A stretch of DNA of 5,239 nt from Nocardioidaceae bacterium (GCA_025966335.1 JAICRS010000216.1:1-5239); one strand, 5' to 3'. Shown: positions 1-5,056, numbered from the stretch's first letter. Program-made: numbers and translations. Notes: generated by a model from the sequence alone, not told the origin.

Positions 1-261
1 CATCGAGGTCATCGCCCGGACGGACTCGACGATGCCCGCCGACTCGTTGTAGGCCGGCATCAGGATCGACACGCCCGGCGCGAGCGGCTCCCCGAACGTC
101 TCGTCGTAGGCGGCTAAGTCGAGCCGGCGCAGATAGCTGCGGAAGTCCACGACCGCCAGGAAGGTCAGGACCAGGAAGCTCGAGTTGATCAGCAGCGAGT
201 AGACGACGAAGAACCACCCGACCGCCAGCATCACCGCGGTGACCACACCCAGCACGTCCAT
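1..261 (-). CDS. Family 2 glycosyltransferase, membrane-attached, N-terminal 87 residues (partial; continues beyond left edge)
   Basis: I translated this reading frame by hand from the ATG at 261. The start overlaps the stop of the upstream HEAT gene by one base (TGATG), which supports the start and implies coupled translation; no strong Shine-Dalgarno is visible. Residues about 4-38 are strongly hydrophobic (motif GWFFVVYSLLINSSFLVL) and can form one or two membrane segments, followed by a basic stretch (RSYLRR, 41-46) expected on the cytoplasmic side. Residues 63-73 read GVSILMPAYNE, the signature first beta-strand and nucleotide-sugar-binding start of GT-A fold family 2 glycosyltransferases. 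The catalytic DxD and QxxRW regions lie outside the window. A hydrophobic N-terminus ahead of a GT2 domain is typical of processive polysaccharide synthases of the PgaC/cellulose-synthase type, but also of single-sugar transferases, so the product is unknown. Codon 49 (115-117) is the rare leucine codon TTA. It is the third gene of an operon with the receiver and HEAT proteins. Confidence 0.85.
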   Translation of the reverse strand, partial: MDVLGVVTAVMLAVGWFFVVYSLLINSSFLVLTFLAVVDFRSYLRRLDLAAYDETFGEPLAPGVSILMPAYNESAGIVESVRAMTSM

Positions 262-1313
262 CAGGCGCTCGTCCGCACGGAGTGCACCGCCAGCGCCTCG
301 GCGGCGTACGGCGACGAGTGGTCCTCGAGGGCGGCCAGCCCGCGGGTGCCGAGTCGCAACAGGGCGGCGGCGACGGCGCGGTCGGAGTCGTGGCCGGCCC
401 CGTCGAGGGCGTGGGCCAGGCCCGGGACCGCAGCCGGATCACTGATCCGCCCCAGGGCGCGGGCGGCCGCCACACGCAGGTCCGGGTCGTCGGACAGCAC
501 AGCGTTCACGAGCGGGGTGACCGCCTCCGGTGCACCGATCAGACCGAGCGCCTCCGCGGCGGCCGCGGGGAGACCGGGATGCCCGGGCCCGGCCAGCGCG
601 CGGACCAGCAGCGGCGTGGACGGTACGTCGCCGAGCAGACCCAGCCCGGTCGCGGTCAGCGCCGCCCGCCGGGTCTGTGACGTGCCACCGAGTGCCTCGG
701 CGAGCTCGGTGCGCAGGGGGACGGCGGCCGGGCTGCCGATCCGGCGTACGGCGGCCATCACGTCGCGGGTCAGCGTGGGGTCCGCCGTGACCGCGTCCAG
801 CAGCGGGGTGACCGCGGTGGCCTCACCGATCTGGCCGAGCGCGCGCACGGCGACCCGGCGGACCAGGAACCGCTTGTCGGCGAGCAGTCCCAACAGCGTC
901 GGCACGGCGTCGGGCCGACCGAGCACACCGAGCTGGTAGGCACCGCGGCTGCGACGTACCAGCGACCGGGCCTTCGCGCGGCGATACGCGCGACCCGCCG
1001 CGCCACGGCCGAGCAGCACCTCGACCAGGACGGAACGGGAGTCGCCCTTGACCTTCGGCAGCATCGCGAAGATCTGCTCCTCGACCTGGTCACCGGCCGC
1101 ACCCGTCCGGGTCCGGAGCTCCCGGATGGCCCGTTCGGCCTCGGTCTCCTCACCGAGCAGCGCGGTGAGCACCAGCCGGCGTACTGCGTCCCGGCGGTGC
1201 TCGACATGGGTACGACGCAGCTCTCCGGCGACCCGGACCACGACGAGCAGGCAGACCAGGGACGCCGCCAGACCCCCGAAAACGAGCAGCAGGACCCAGA
1301 ACAGGTCCTTCAC
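261..1313 (-). CDS. Membrane-anchored HEAT-repeat protein
   Basis: This is a 350-residue protein with a GTG start at 1313 whose first base pairs overlap the stop of the response regulator by 4 nt (GTGA). A GGAG motif at 1320-1323 sits 6 nt upstream of the GTG and supports the start. Residues 4-27 form one hydrophobic membrane segment (WVLLLVFGGLAASLVCLLVV) followed by RVAGELRR, so by the positive-inside rule the bulk is cytoplasmic. Residues 28-118 are helical, charged and not recognisable. From about 120 to 335 there are roughly six to seven HEAT-like helical pairs, visible as repeated units such as DAVPTLLGLLADKRFLVRR (135-153), VRALGQIGEATAVTPLLDA (156-174), AAEALGLIGAPEAVTPLVNA (252-271) and VAAARALGRISDPAAVPGLA (281-300). 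HEAT solenoids are protein-protein scaffolds and have no catalytic residues. Position between a receiver protein and a glycosyltransferase suggests, by inference, that it links the signal to the enzyme at the membrane. It could equally be an assembly factor. I know no assigned gene name. Confidence 0.85.
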   Translation of the reverse strand: MKDLFWVLLLVFGGLAASLVCLLVVVRVAGELRRTHVEHRRDAVRRLVLTALLGEETEAERAIRELRTRTGAAGDQVEEQIFAMLPKVKGDSRSVLVEVLLGRGAAGRAYRRAKARSLVRRSRGAYQLGVLGRPDAVPTLLGLLADKRFLVRRVAVRALGQIGEATAVTPLLDAVTADPTLTRDVMAAVRRIGSPAAVPLRTELAEALGGTSQTRRAALTATGLGLLGDVPSTPLLVRALAGPGHPGLPAAAAEALGLIGAPEAVTPLVNAVLSDDPDLRVAAARALGRISDPAAVPGLAHALDGAGHDSDRAVAAALLRLGTRGLAALEDHSSPYAAEALAVHSVRTSA

Positions 1314-1684
1314 GAGCGGCTCCGCTGGAGCACCGCGGCGACCCGCGACGCCAGCTCACGCGGGCTGAACGGCTTGACCACGTAGTCGTCGGCGCCGGCG
1401 TTGAACCCCTGCTCGATATCGGCCTCCTGCGCGCGCGCCGTCAGCAGGATCACCGGCACCTTGGCGAGGGCTGGGTCGAGCCGCAGCGCCCGGCAGGCGT
1501 CGAGCCCGCTCATCCCCGGCATCATCACGTCGAGAACCACGAGGTCGGGCTCCTCGGCCTGGCAGGCCTCGACCGCGGCGGCACCGTCCGCGACGGCCAC
1601 GACCTCGTGACCGGTCTGCTGGAGCTTGAATGCCACGAGCTCACGAATGTCGGCATCGTCGTCGGCCACGACGATCTTGGCCAT
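1310..1684 (-). CDS. Stand-alone response regulator receiver (CheY-like)
   Basis: This 124-residue protein is a complete receiver domain with no output domain. The predicted key residues are all present: acidic pair D8/D9 in VVADDDADIRE, phospho-acceptor D52 in LVVLDVMMPGMSG, T82 in ILLTAR, aromatic switch Y101 and K104 in ADDYVVKPFSPREL. It should therefore be phosphorylated by a histidine kinase, which is not in the window, and act by protein contacts in the cytoplasm rather than by binding DNA. The ATG at 1684 is preceded by an AGGGGGAG ribosome binding site at 1689-1696. It is first in the operon with the HEAT and glycosyltransferase genes and its stop overlaps the HEAT start (GTGA), so a direct partner in that operon is a reasonable inference. 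The overall sequence resembles PhoB/PleD-type receivers; a lost C-terminal DNA-binding domain is not indicated because the next gene is intact and coupled. Confidence 0.93.
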   Translation of the reverse strand: MAKIVVADDDADIRELVAFKLQQTGHEVVAVADGAAAVEACQAEEPDLVVLDVMMPGMSGLDACRALRLDPALAKVPVILLTARAQEADIEQGFNAGADDYVVKPFSPRELASRVAAVLQRSRS

Positions 1685-1688
1685 GGGT

Positions 1689-1696
1689 CTCCCCCT
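1689..1696 (-). promoter_or_regulatory. Ribosome binding site of the response regulator gene
   Basis: The minus strand reads AGGGGGAG followed by 4 nt (ACCC) and the ATG. The match to the anti-Shine-Dalgarno is strong and fixes the start at 1684. It is the clearest such site in the three-gene operon, in keeping with its being the first gene. Confidence 0.7.
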
Positions 1697-1744
1697 GTGC
1701 TGAATGGTGCCCGAGTGCCCGGCGAGCGGGCTTCCAGATGAGGA

Positions 1745-1773
1745 TAACTAGTGACATCTCGTCACATGTGCAA
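1745..1773 (-). promoter_or_regulatory. Possible promoter for the response regulator operon, with an inverted repeat in its spacer
   Basis: On the minus strand TTGCAC (1768-1773) and TAGTTA (1745-1750) are 17 bp apart, the ideal spacing for a sigma-70-type promoter, and the second element is the most AT-rich spot in the gap. The match to consensus is poor (only TTG and TA fit well), so this is a weak call. The spacer contains GTGACatctcGTCAC (1751-1765), a perfect 5-bp inverted repeat that could bind a dimeric regulator and occlude polymerase. The predicted transcript start near 1738 would give a leader of about 54 nt. The site lies directly downstream of the rho terminator hairpin, where a new promoter would be needed. 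Confidence 0.35.
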
Positions 1774-1777
1774 ACAG

Positions 1778-1807
1778 GAGGGGTGGGCCCTGTCGGACCC
1801 ACCCCTC
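1778..1807 (-). terminator. Probable transcription terminator after rho
   Basis: The minus-strand transcript can fold into a 13-bp stem (1795-1807 with 1778-1790) with a single G-U pair and a 4-nt loop (GACA). It is followed by CCTGTTTGC, which is only a weak U-tract, as is common for hairpin terminators in high-GC actinobacteria. It lies 27 nt past the rho stop codon and before the likely promoter of the next operon. The stem is almost symmetrical, so it would also form in transcripts from the opposite strand. Confidence 0.75.
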
Positions 1808-1825
1808 ACCGGCCGTGCGCGGTCC

Positions 1826-1850
1826 GGCGCGACTCAGTCGGAGTCGCGCC
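1826..1850 (-). other. Perfect hairpin spanning the rho stop codon
   Basis: The arms GGCGCGACTC and GAGTCGCGCC are exact inverted repeats of 10 bp separated by 5 nt (CGACT). The rho TGA (1834-1836) falls at the loop and stem base. It is 18 nt before the terminator hairpin, so the rho mRNA ends in two consecutive hairpins. It may protect the 3' end or assist termination; the last codons of rho (GRDSD) are part of it, so some of the symmetry could be chance. Confidence 0.5.
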
Positions 1851-3867
1851 CGTTGCCCGTGGTTGGCATGGTCTTCTGCACCTGCATCAGGAACTCGACG
1901 TTGCTCTGCGACTTCTTCAACCGCTCCAGCAGGAGCTCGAGCGCCTGCTGTCCGTCGAGACCGGAGAGCACCCGGCGGAGCTTCCAGACGATGGAGATCT
2001 CCTCCTTGCTCATCAGGAGCTCCTCGCGACGGGTGCCGGAGGCGACCACGTCGATGGCCGGGAAGATCCGCTTGTCGGCGAACTCGCGGCGCAGCCGCAG
2101 CTCCATGTTCCCGGTGCCCTTGAACTCCTCGAAGATCACCTCGTCCATCTTCGAGCCGGTCTCGATCAGCGCCGTGGCGAGGATGGTCAGCGAGCCGCCG
2201 TCCTCGATGTTGCGGGCGGCACCGAAGAACCGCTTCGGCGGGTACAACGCCGACGAGTCCACGCCGCCGGACAGGATCCGGCCGCTCGCCGGAGCGGCGA
2301 GGTTGTAGGCCCGGCCGAGGCGGGTGATCGAGTCGAGCAGCACGACCACGTCGTGGCCGAGCTCGACGAGGCGCTTGGCACGCTCGATGGCCAGCTCGGC
2401 GACCGTGGTGTGGTCGTCGGCGGGACGGTCGAAGGTCGAGGCGATGACCTCACCCTTCACCGTGCGCTGCATGTCGGTGACCTCTTCCGGGCGCTCGTCG
2501 ACGAGCACGACCATCAGGTGGGTCTCCGGGTTGTTGGTGGTGATTGCGTTGGCGATCGCCTGCAGCACCATCGTCTTGCCGGCCTTCGGCGGCGAGACGA
2601 TCAGGCCGCGCTGGCCCTTGCCGATCGGGGCGACGATGTCGATCACCCGGGTGATCAGGATGTTCGCCTCGGTCTCGAGACGGAGCCGGTCGGAGGCGTA
2701 GAGCGGGGTCAGCTTGGAGAACTCGACCCGGCCCCTGGCCGCCTCGACGTCGGCACCGTTGATGCTGTCGAGCCGGACCAGCGGGTTGAACTTCTCCTTG
2801 CGGTCGCTGCCGTCGGACTGACGGACCATGCCGGTGATCGCGTCACCCTTGCGCAGGCCGTACTTGCGCACCATCGACAGCGACACGTAGACGTCGTTCG
2901 GTCCGGGCAGGTAGCCGCTGGTCCGCACGAACGCGTAGTTGTCGAGCACGTCCAGGATGCCTGCCGCCGGGACGAGCACGTCGTCCTCACGGATCTGGGT
3001 GTCCGGCTCGTCGCGACGCGGCCCGCGGTCGCGGTCACGTCCGCCGCCGCTGGTCCGGTCGCGGTCCCGGCCACGGCGGCGACGGTTGCGCCGGCCGCCC
3101 GCCTCGTCGTCGTCGCGGTAGCTGCTGCGGTTTCCGGCGCCCTGGCTCGAGCCCTGGCCCGCACCCTGGCTGCGGTTGTCGGAACGGCCGTCGCTGCGGT
3201 TGTCGCGGTTGTCGCCGCGGTTGTCGGGGCGGCCATCGCCCCGGTTGTCACCGCGACCGTCGCGGTTGTCCTCGCGGCCCTGGGTGCGGCTGCCCTGGTC
3301 CCGGTCGTCCTGGCTGTCGGAGCGGTCGCTGCGGTCGTTCCGGTCGCTCCGGTCGCTCCGGTCGCTGCGGCTCCGGGTGCGGTCGCCGTGGCTCCGGTCG
3401 CCGCCGGACTCGTGCCGGTCCCGGCCGCCGTCGCCGCGGTCATCGCTGCCCTGGCCGCGGTCGTCGCCGGACCGGTCCTCGCGGACCCTTTCCCCGCGTG
3501 GCTTGTCCTCACGGGGCCTGTCCTCCCGGGACGGCTCTTGACGCGTTTCGGTGCGGGGCTCGCTGCGACGCTCGCTGGGCGCCCGCTCGGCCGGCCCGGC
3601 CGTGTCGGCGGAGGCCGGAGCGTCGCTCTGCGCGCTCGGCTGCGGGGCGGTCTGCCTGCCGGACTGCTTGCTGGCCCGGCCGCTCGACTCGCCGACTGAA
3701 CCGCCGGACTGGGCTGCCTTGATCGCGTCGACCAGCTGGCTCTTGCGCATGCCGCCGACACCCTTGATGCCGAGGCCGCTCGCCATCTGCTTCAGCTCGG
3801 GGAGCAGCATGCCGCTGAGTCCGCCGGGGCGCTTCTTCGCAGGGGTGGCTTCGGTTGTTTCCGTCAC
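1834..3867 (-). CDS. rho: Transcription termination factor Rho with long disordered N-terminal insertion
   Basis: Rho is the hexameric RNA-dependent ATPase that ends transcription of untranslated RNA. I place the start at GTG 3867 (677 aa) because GGAAGG lies 7 nt upstream and the protein then begins directly before the Rho N domain; an open frame extends up to a TTG at 3984 but without a ribosome site or family similarity. Domains: Rho N helix-extended-loop-helix about 14-53; Arg/Asp/Ser/Gly-rich low-complexity insertion about 54-290; cold-shock-type RNA-binding domain about 292-370 with aromatic residues Y311 and F313 and the motif GYLPGPNDVYVS; RecA-like ATPase about 395-660. The ATPase has Walker A PPKAGKT (426-432), catalytic-Glu motif DERPEE (457-462), Walker B VVVLLDS (507-513), the Q-loop GGVDSSALYPPKRFFGAARN (534-553) and R-loop EFKGTGN (581-587). 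All appear intact. E. coli Rho has 419 residues; the excess is nearly all the insertion. The ATALIETGS motif carries Leu567 at the bicyclomycin pocket. It follows thrB, the common actinobacterial order. Confidence 0.98.
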   Translation of the reverse strand: MTETTEATPAKKRPGGLSGMLLPELKQMASGLGIKGVGGMRKSQLVDAIKAAQSGGSVGESSGRASKQSGRQTAPQPSAQSDAPASADTAGPAERAPSERRSEPRTETRQEPSREDRPREDKPRGERVREDRSGDDRGQGSDDRGDGGRDRHESGGDRSHGDRTRSRSDRSDRSDRNDRSDRSDSQDDRDQGSRTQGREDNRDGRGDNRGDGRPDNRGDNRDNRSDGRSDNRSQGAGQGSSQGAGNRSSYRDDDEAGGRRNRRRRGRDRDRTSGGGRDRDRGPRRDEPDTQIREDDVLVPAAGILDVLDNYAFVRTSGYLPGPNDVYVSLSMVRKYGLRKGDAITGMVRQSDGSDRKEKFNPLVRLDSINGADVEAARGRVEFSKLTPLYASDRLRLETEANILITRVIDIVAPIGKGQRGLIVSPPKAGKTMVLQAIANAITTNNPETHLMVVLVDERPEEVTDMQRTVKGEVIASTFDRPADDHTTVAELAIERAKRLVELGHDVVVLLDSITRLGRAYNLAAPASGRILSGGVDSSALYPPKRFFGAARNIEDGGSLTILATALIETGSKMDEVIFEEFKGTGNMELRLRREFADKRIFPAIDVVASGTRREELLMSKEEISIVWKLRRVLSGLDGQQALELLLERLKKSQSNVEFLMQVQKTMPTTGNGRDSD
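3169..3270 (-). repeat. Imperfect in-frame DNR/DGR repeats inside rho
   Basis: Codons 200-233 repeat the tripeptides DNR, DGR and GDN, with the plus-strand word CGGTTGTC recurring about seven times. The unit length varies between 9 and 15 bp, so it is a degenerate array rather than a clean tandem repeat. All units keep the rho frame. Confidence 0.65.
3323..3367 (-). repeat. 9-bp tandem repeat (five units) inside rho
   Basis: Five consecutive 9-bp units of the plus-strand form CGGTCGCTC, with differences only at positions 7 and 9, run without interruption. On the coding strand each unit gives Ser-Asp-Arg (one has Asn for Ser), making DRSDRSDRNDRSDRSD at residues 169-184. A change in unit number would stay in frame. 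Confidence 0.8.
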
Positions 3868-3874
3868 GTGAGGT

Positions 3875-3880
3875 CCTTCC
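3875..3880 (-). promoter_or_regulatory. Ribosome binding site deciding the rho start
   Basis: The minus strand reads GGAAGG followed by 7 nt (ACCTCAC) and GTG at 3867. This is the only good Shine-Dalgarno in front of the rho frame and argues for the 677-residue product over a 716-residue one started at TTG 3984. Confidence 0.75.
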
Positions 3881-3888
3881 CACGTTCT

Positions 3889-3917
3889 AGGCCTGCCCGG
3901 GACTTTGCCGGGGGCCT
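3889..3917 (-). promoter_or_regulatory. Bulged stem-loop in the rho leader, next to the ribosome binding site
   Basis: In the minus-strand RNA, AGGCC (3913-3917) pairs with GGCCT (3889-3893), and CCCGG (3908-3912) pairs with CCGGG (3896-3900), leaving a 2-nt bulge (CA) and a 7-nt loop. The 10 base pairs are nearly all G-C. The helix ends 8 nt before the Shine-Dalgarno, so it could limit ribosome access or be a site where Rho or another protein acts. Rho autoregulation through its leader is established in E. coli; here it is inference. Confidence 0.45.
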
Positions 3918-4059
3918 GTTTCAGTGTGGTTACTTTCCTGCCCTGGATCCGGGGGCGTCGAGGACCGCAGGGGCCGTCGTACAACCGGACGGAGAGTTGC
4001 AGGAAGGATGTGCACCAATCTCAAGATGAGCGTGATGGCTCGATCACTGGCGCGGTTTC

Positions 4060-4068
4060 AGCCTAGCA
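4060..4068 (-). promoter_or_regulatory. Likely extended -10 promoter of rho
   Basis: The minus strand reads TGCTAGGCT, an extended -10 (TGN) joined to TAGGCT, which fits the TANNNT actinobacterial -10 well. No recognisable -35 lies 17-18 bp upstream (GCATCC), which is tolerated by extended -10 promoters. The predicted start near 4053 would give a leader of roughly 185 nt before the GTG of rho. Confidence 0.45.
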
Positions 4069-4145
4069 CCACGCCGCCGCTTGGATGCGGTTTGGGTCAC
4101 AACGGTGCGGCGAGCGCAGAAATTCCTGGGGTACGTCGCCCGGGG

Positions 4146-5054
4146 TCACTCGCCGAGGTCGACCTGGACGCCCCTGCGGTCGATGGACAGCGCCATCACC
4201 GCCCAGCCGTCCGGCACCCACTGCTGCACGGCCGACTGGTTCGCCGCGTCCACGAACGCAAGGACGGTCGGCCCGGCGCCGGAGACCACGGCGGGCACCC
4301 CGTCCGCCCGCAGCGCGCGGACCAGGGCCAGCGTCGGCGGCATCGCCGGCTCGCGGTAGTCCTGGTGCAGGCGGTCCTCGGTCGCGGCGAGCAGCAGCTC
4401 GGGCTGCCGGCTCAGCGCCGCCACGAGCAGCGCCGCGCATCCGGCATTGGCTGCGGCATCCGCGTGCGGGACCACCGCGGGCAGCAGCCGGCGAGCGAGC
4501 TTGGTCTCCACCGGCTCGCGCGGCACGAACACGACGACCTGCACCCGAGGGTCGACCGAGACGGTGGCCGCACGGGACCGGCCGTCGCTCGTGGCCGCGA
4601 TGGTGAACCCGCCGTAGAACGCAGGCGCGACGTTGTCCGGATGACCCTCGAGCCGGGCCGCGAGGTCGAAGACGGCGTCGTCGTCCATCAGCAGCGAGCC
4701 GCCGGCGACGAGTCCGCGCGCGGCGCAGATGCCGGCGACGATCGCGGCCGACGACGACCCGAGGCCACGGCCGTGCGGGATCCGGTTCTCGCAGTGCACC
4801 CGGACGGCCGGGACGGGGCAGCCCATCGCCTCGAACGCGCTGGTCATCGCGCGGTGGACCAGGTGGCGCTCGTCGAGCGCGACCGTCCCGGCGCCCTCGC
4901 CCTCGACGGTGATCGTCAGCCCGGATCCGGCGACCTGCGCGGTCACGGTGTCCCGGAAGTCCAGCGCGAGGCCCAGGGAGTCGTAGCCGGGACCGAGGTT
5001 GGCGCTGGTGGCCGGGACGGAGACCTCCACCCGTCCGGTGACGAAGGTGGGCAT
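4146..5054 (-). CDS. thrB: Homoserine kinase
   Basis: ThrB phosphorylates L-homoserine with ATP to O-phosphohomoserine, the substrate of threonine synthase, in the cytoplasm. The 302-residue length is normal for this GHMP-family kinase. All three family motifs are visible: motif 1 VPATSANLGPGYDSLGLAL (13-31), the ATP-binding motif 2 IPHGRGLGSSSAAIVAG (92-108) and motif 3 VVSGAGPTVLAF (256-267). EGHPDNV (136-142) matches the homoserine kinase active-site segment. The ATG at 5054 begins 2 nt after the thrC stop; there is no strong ribosome site, so translation is probably coupled to thrC. Gene order thrC-thrB-rho is common in actinobacteria, usually with hom upstream. Feedback inhibition by threonine is usual for the family but cannot be seen from sequence. 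Confidence 0.97.
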   Translation of the reverse strand: MPTFVTGRVEVSVPATSANLGPGYDSLGLALDFRDTVTAQVAGSGLTITVEGEGAGTVALDERHLVHRAMTSAFEAMGCPVPAVRVHCENRIPHGRGLGSSSAAIVAGICAARGLVAGGSLLMDDDAVFDLAARLEGHPDNVAPAFYGGFTIAATSDGRSRAATVSVDPRVQVVVFVPREPVETKLARRLLPAVVPHADAAANAGCAALLVAALSRQPELLLAATEDRLHQDYREPAMPPTLALVRALRADGVPAVVSGAGPTVLAFVDAANQSAVQQWVPDGWAVMALSIDRRGVQVDLGE

Positions 5055-5056
5055 GC

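Larger units (their letters stand above)
1685..1833. other. rho to response regulator intergenic region (149 bp)
   Basis: In transcription order on the minus strand the gap holds the second half of the stop-codon hairpin, the terminator hairpin (1778-1807), a weak promoter candidate with a GTGAC inverted repeat, an untranslated leader and the ribosome site of the regulator gene. No coding sequence is supported. Confidence 0.6.
2998..3708 (-). other. Region of rho encoding the Arg/Asp/Ser/Gly-rich disordered insertion
   Basis: Codons about 54-290 of rho encode a low-complexity segment. It begins Ser/Ala/Pro/Gln-rich (54-110), then becomes a run of mixed charge dominated by Arg, Asp, Gly, Ser and Asn, and ends with the very basic patch RRNRRRRGRDRDR (259-271). 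No hydrophobic core is visible, so it is expected to be disordered and to bind RNA non-specifically. Comparable insertions are known in Rho of Micrococcus, Streptomyces and Mycobacterium, where they aid RNA binding or termination. The DNA is nearly pure G/C with repeated CGGTTGTC and CGGTCGCT words, and this bias produces long false open frames on the plus strand. Confidence 0.85.
3868..4145. other. thrB-rho intergenic region (278 bp), mostly rho leader
   Basis: No protein-coding gene is supported here. Reading on the minus strand from the thrB stop there is no convincing terminator, then an extended -10 promoter (4060-4068), a short inverted repeat GTGAT-N6-ATCAC (4032-4047), an unstructured stretch, the bulged stem-loop (3889-3917) and the rho ribosome site. 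The lack of a clear terminator leaves open read-through from thrB into rho. Confidence 0.6.

Noticed and set aside
346..939. Plus-strand frames of up to 197 codons opposite the HEAT gene
   Set aside because: Composition is Ala/Arg/Ser-rich with no motif, and the minus-strand gene is supported by repeats, membrane segment and coupled start.
3323..3367. Short regular repeats considered as a CRISPR-like array
   Set aside because: Units are 9 bp without spacers and encode a Ser-Asp-Arg repeat in frame with rho.
1630..3699. Plus-strand open frame of 689 codons opposite rho
   Set aside because: It is antisense to a certain rho gene. Its sequence is a mirror of rho codon bias (long Ala/Val runs opposite the Arg/Asp repeats), it has no recognisable domain, and long antisense frames are expected at this GC content.
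2709..3761. Minus-strand 350-codon frame rich in Thr, Ala and Arg, overlapping rho in another frame
   Set aside because: It is a frame-shifted shadow of the rho low-complexity region, with no domain and no ribosome site; rho itself is intact.
4021..4047. Eight-residue leader peptide frame (GTG to TGA) in the rho leader
   Set aside because: There is no Shine-Dalgarno in front of it, no repeated regulatory codons, and such short frames occur by chance.
4100..4145. Terminator directly after thrB
   Set aside because: Only 3-4 bp pairings were found and no T-tract, so no terminator can be supported there.
4085..4606. Plus-strand frame of 173 codons opposite thrB
   Set aside because: It is Pro/Arg/Ala-rich and lies over a clear homoserine kinase gene; no start signal or domain is visible.
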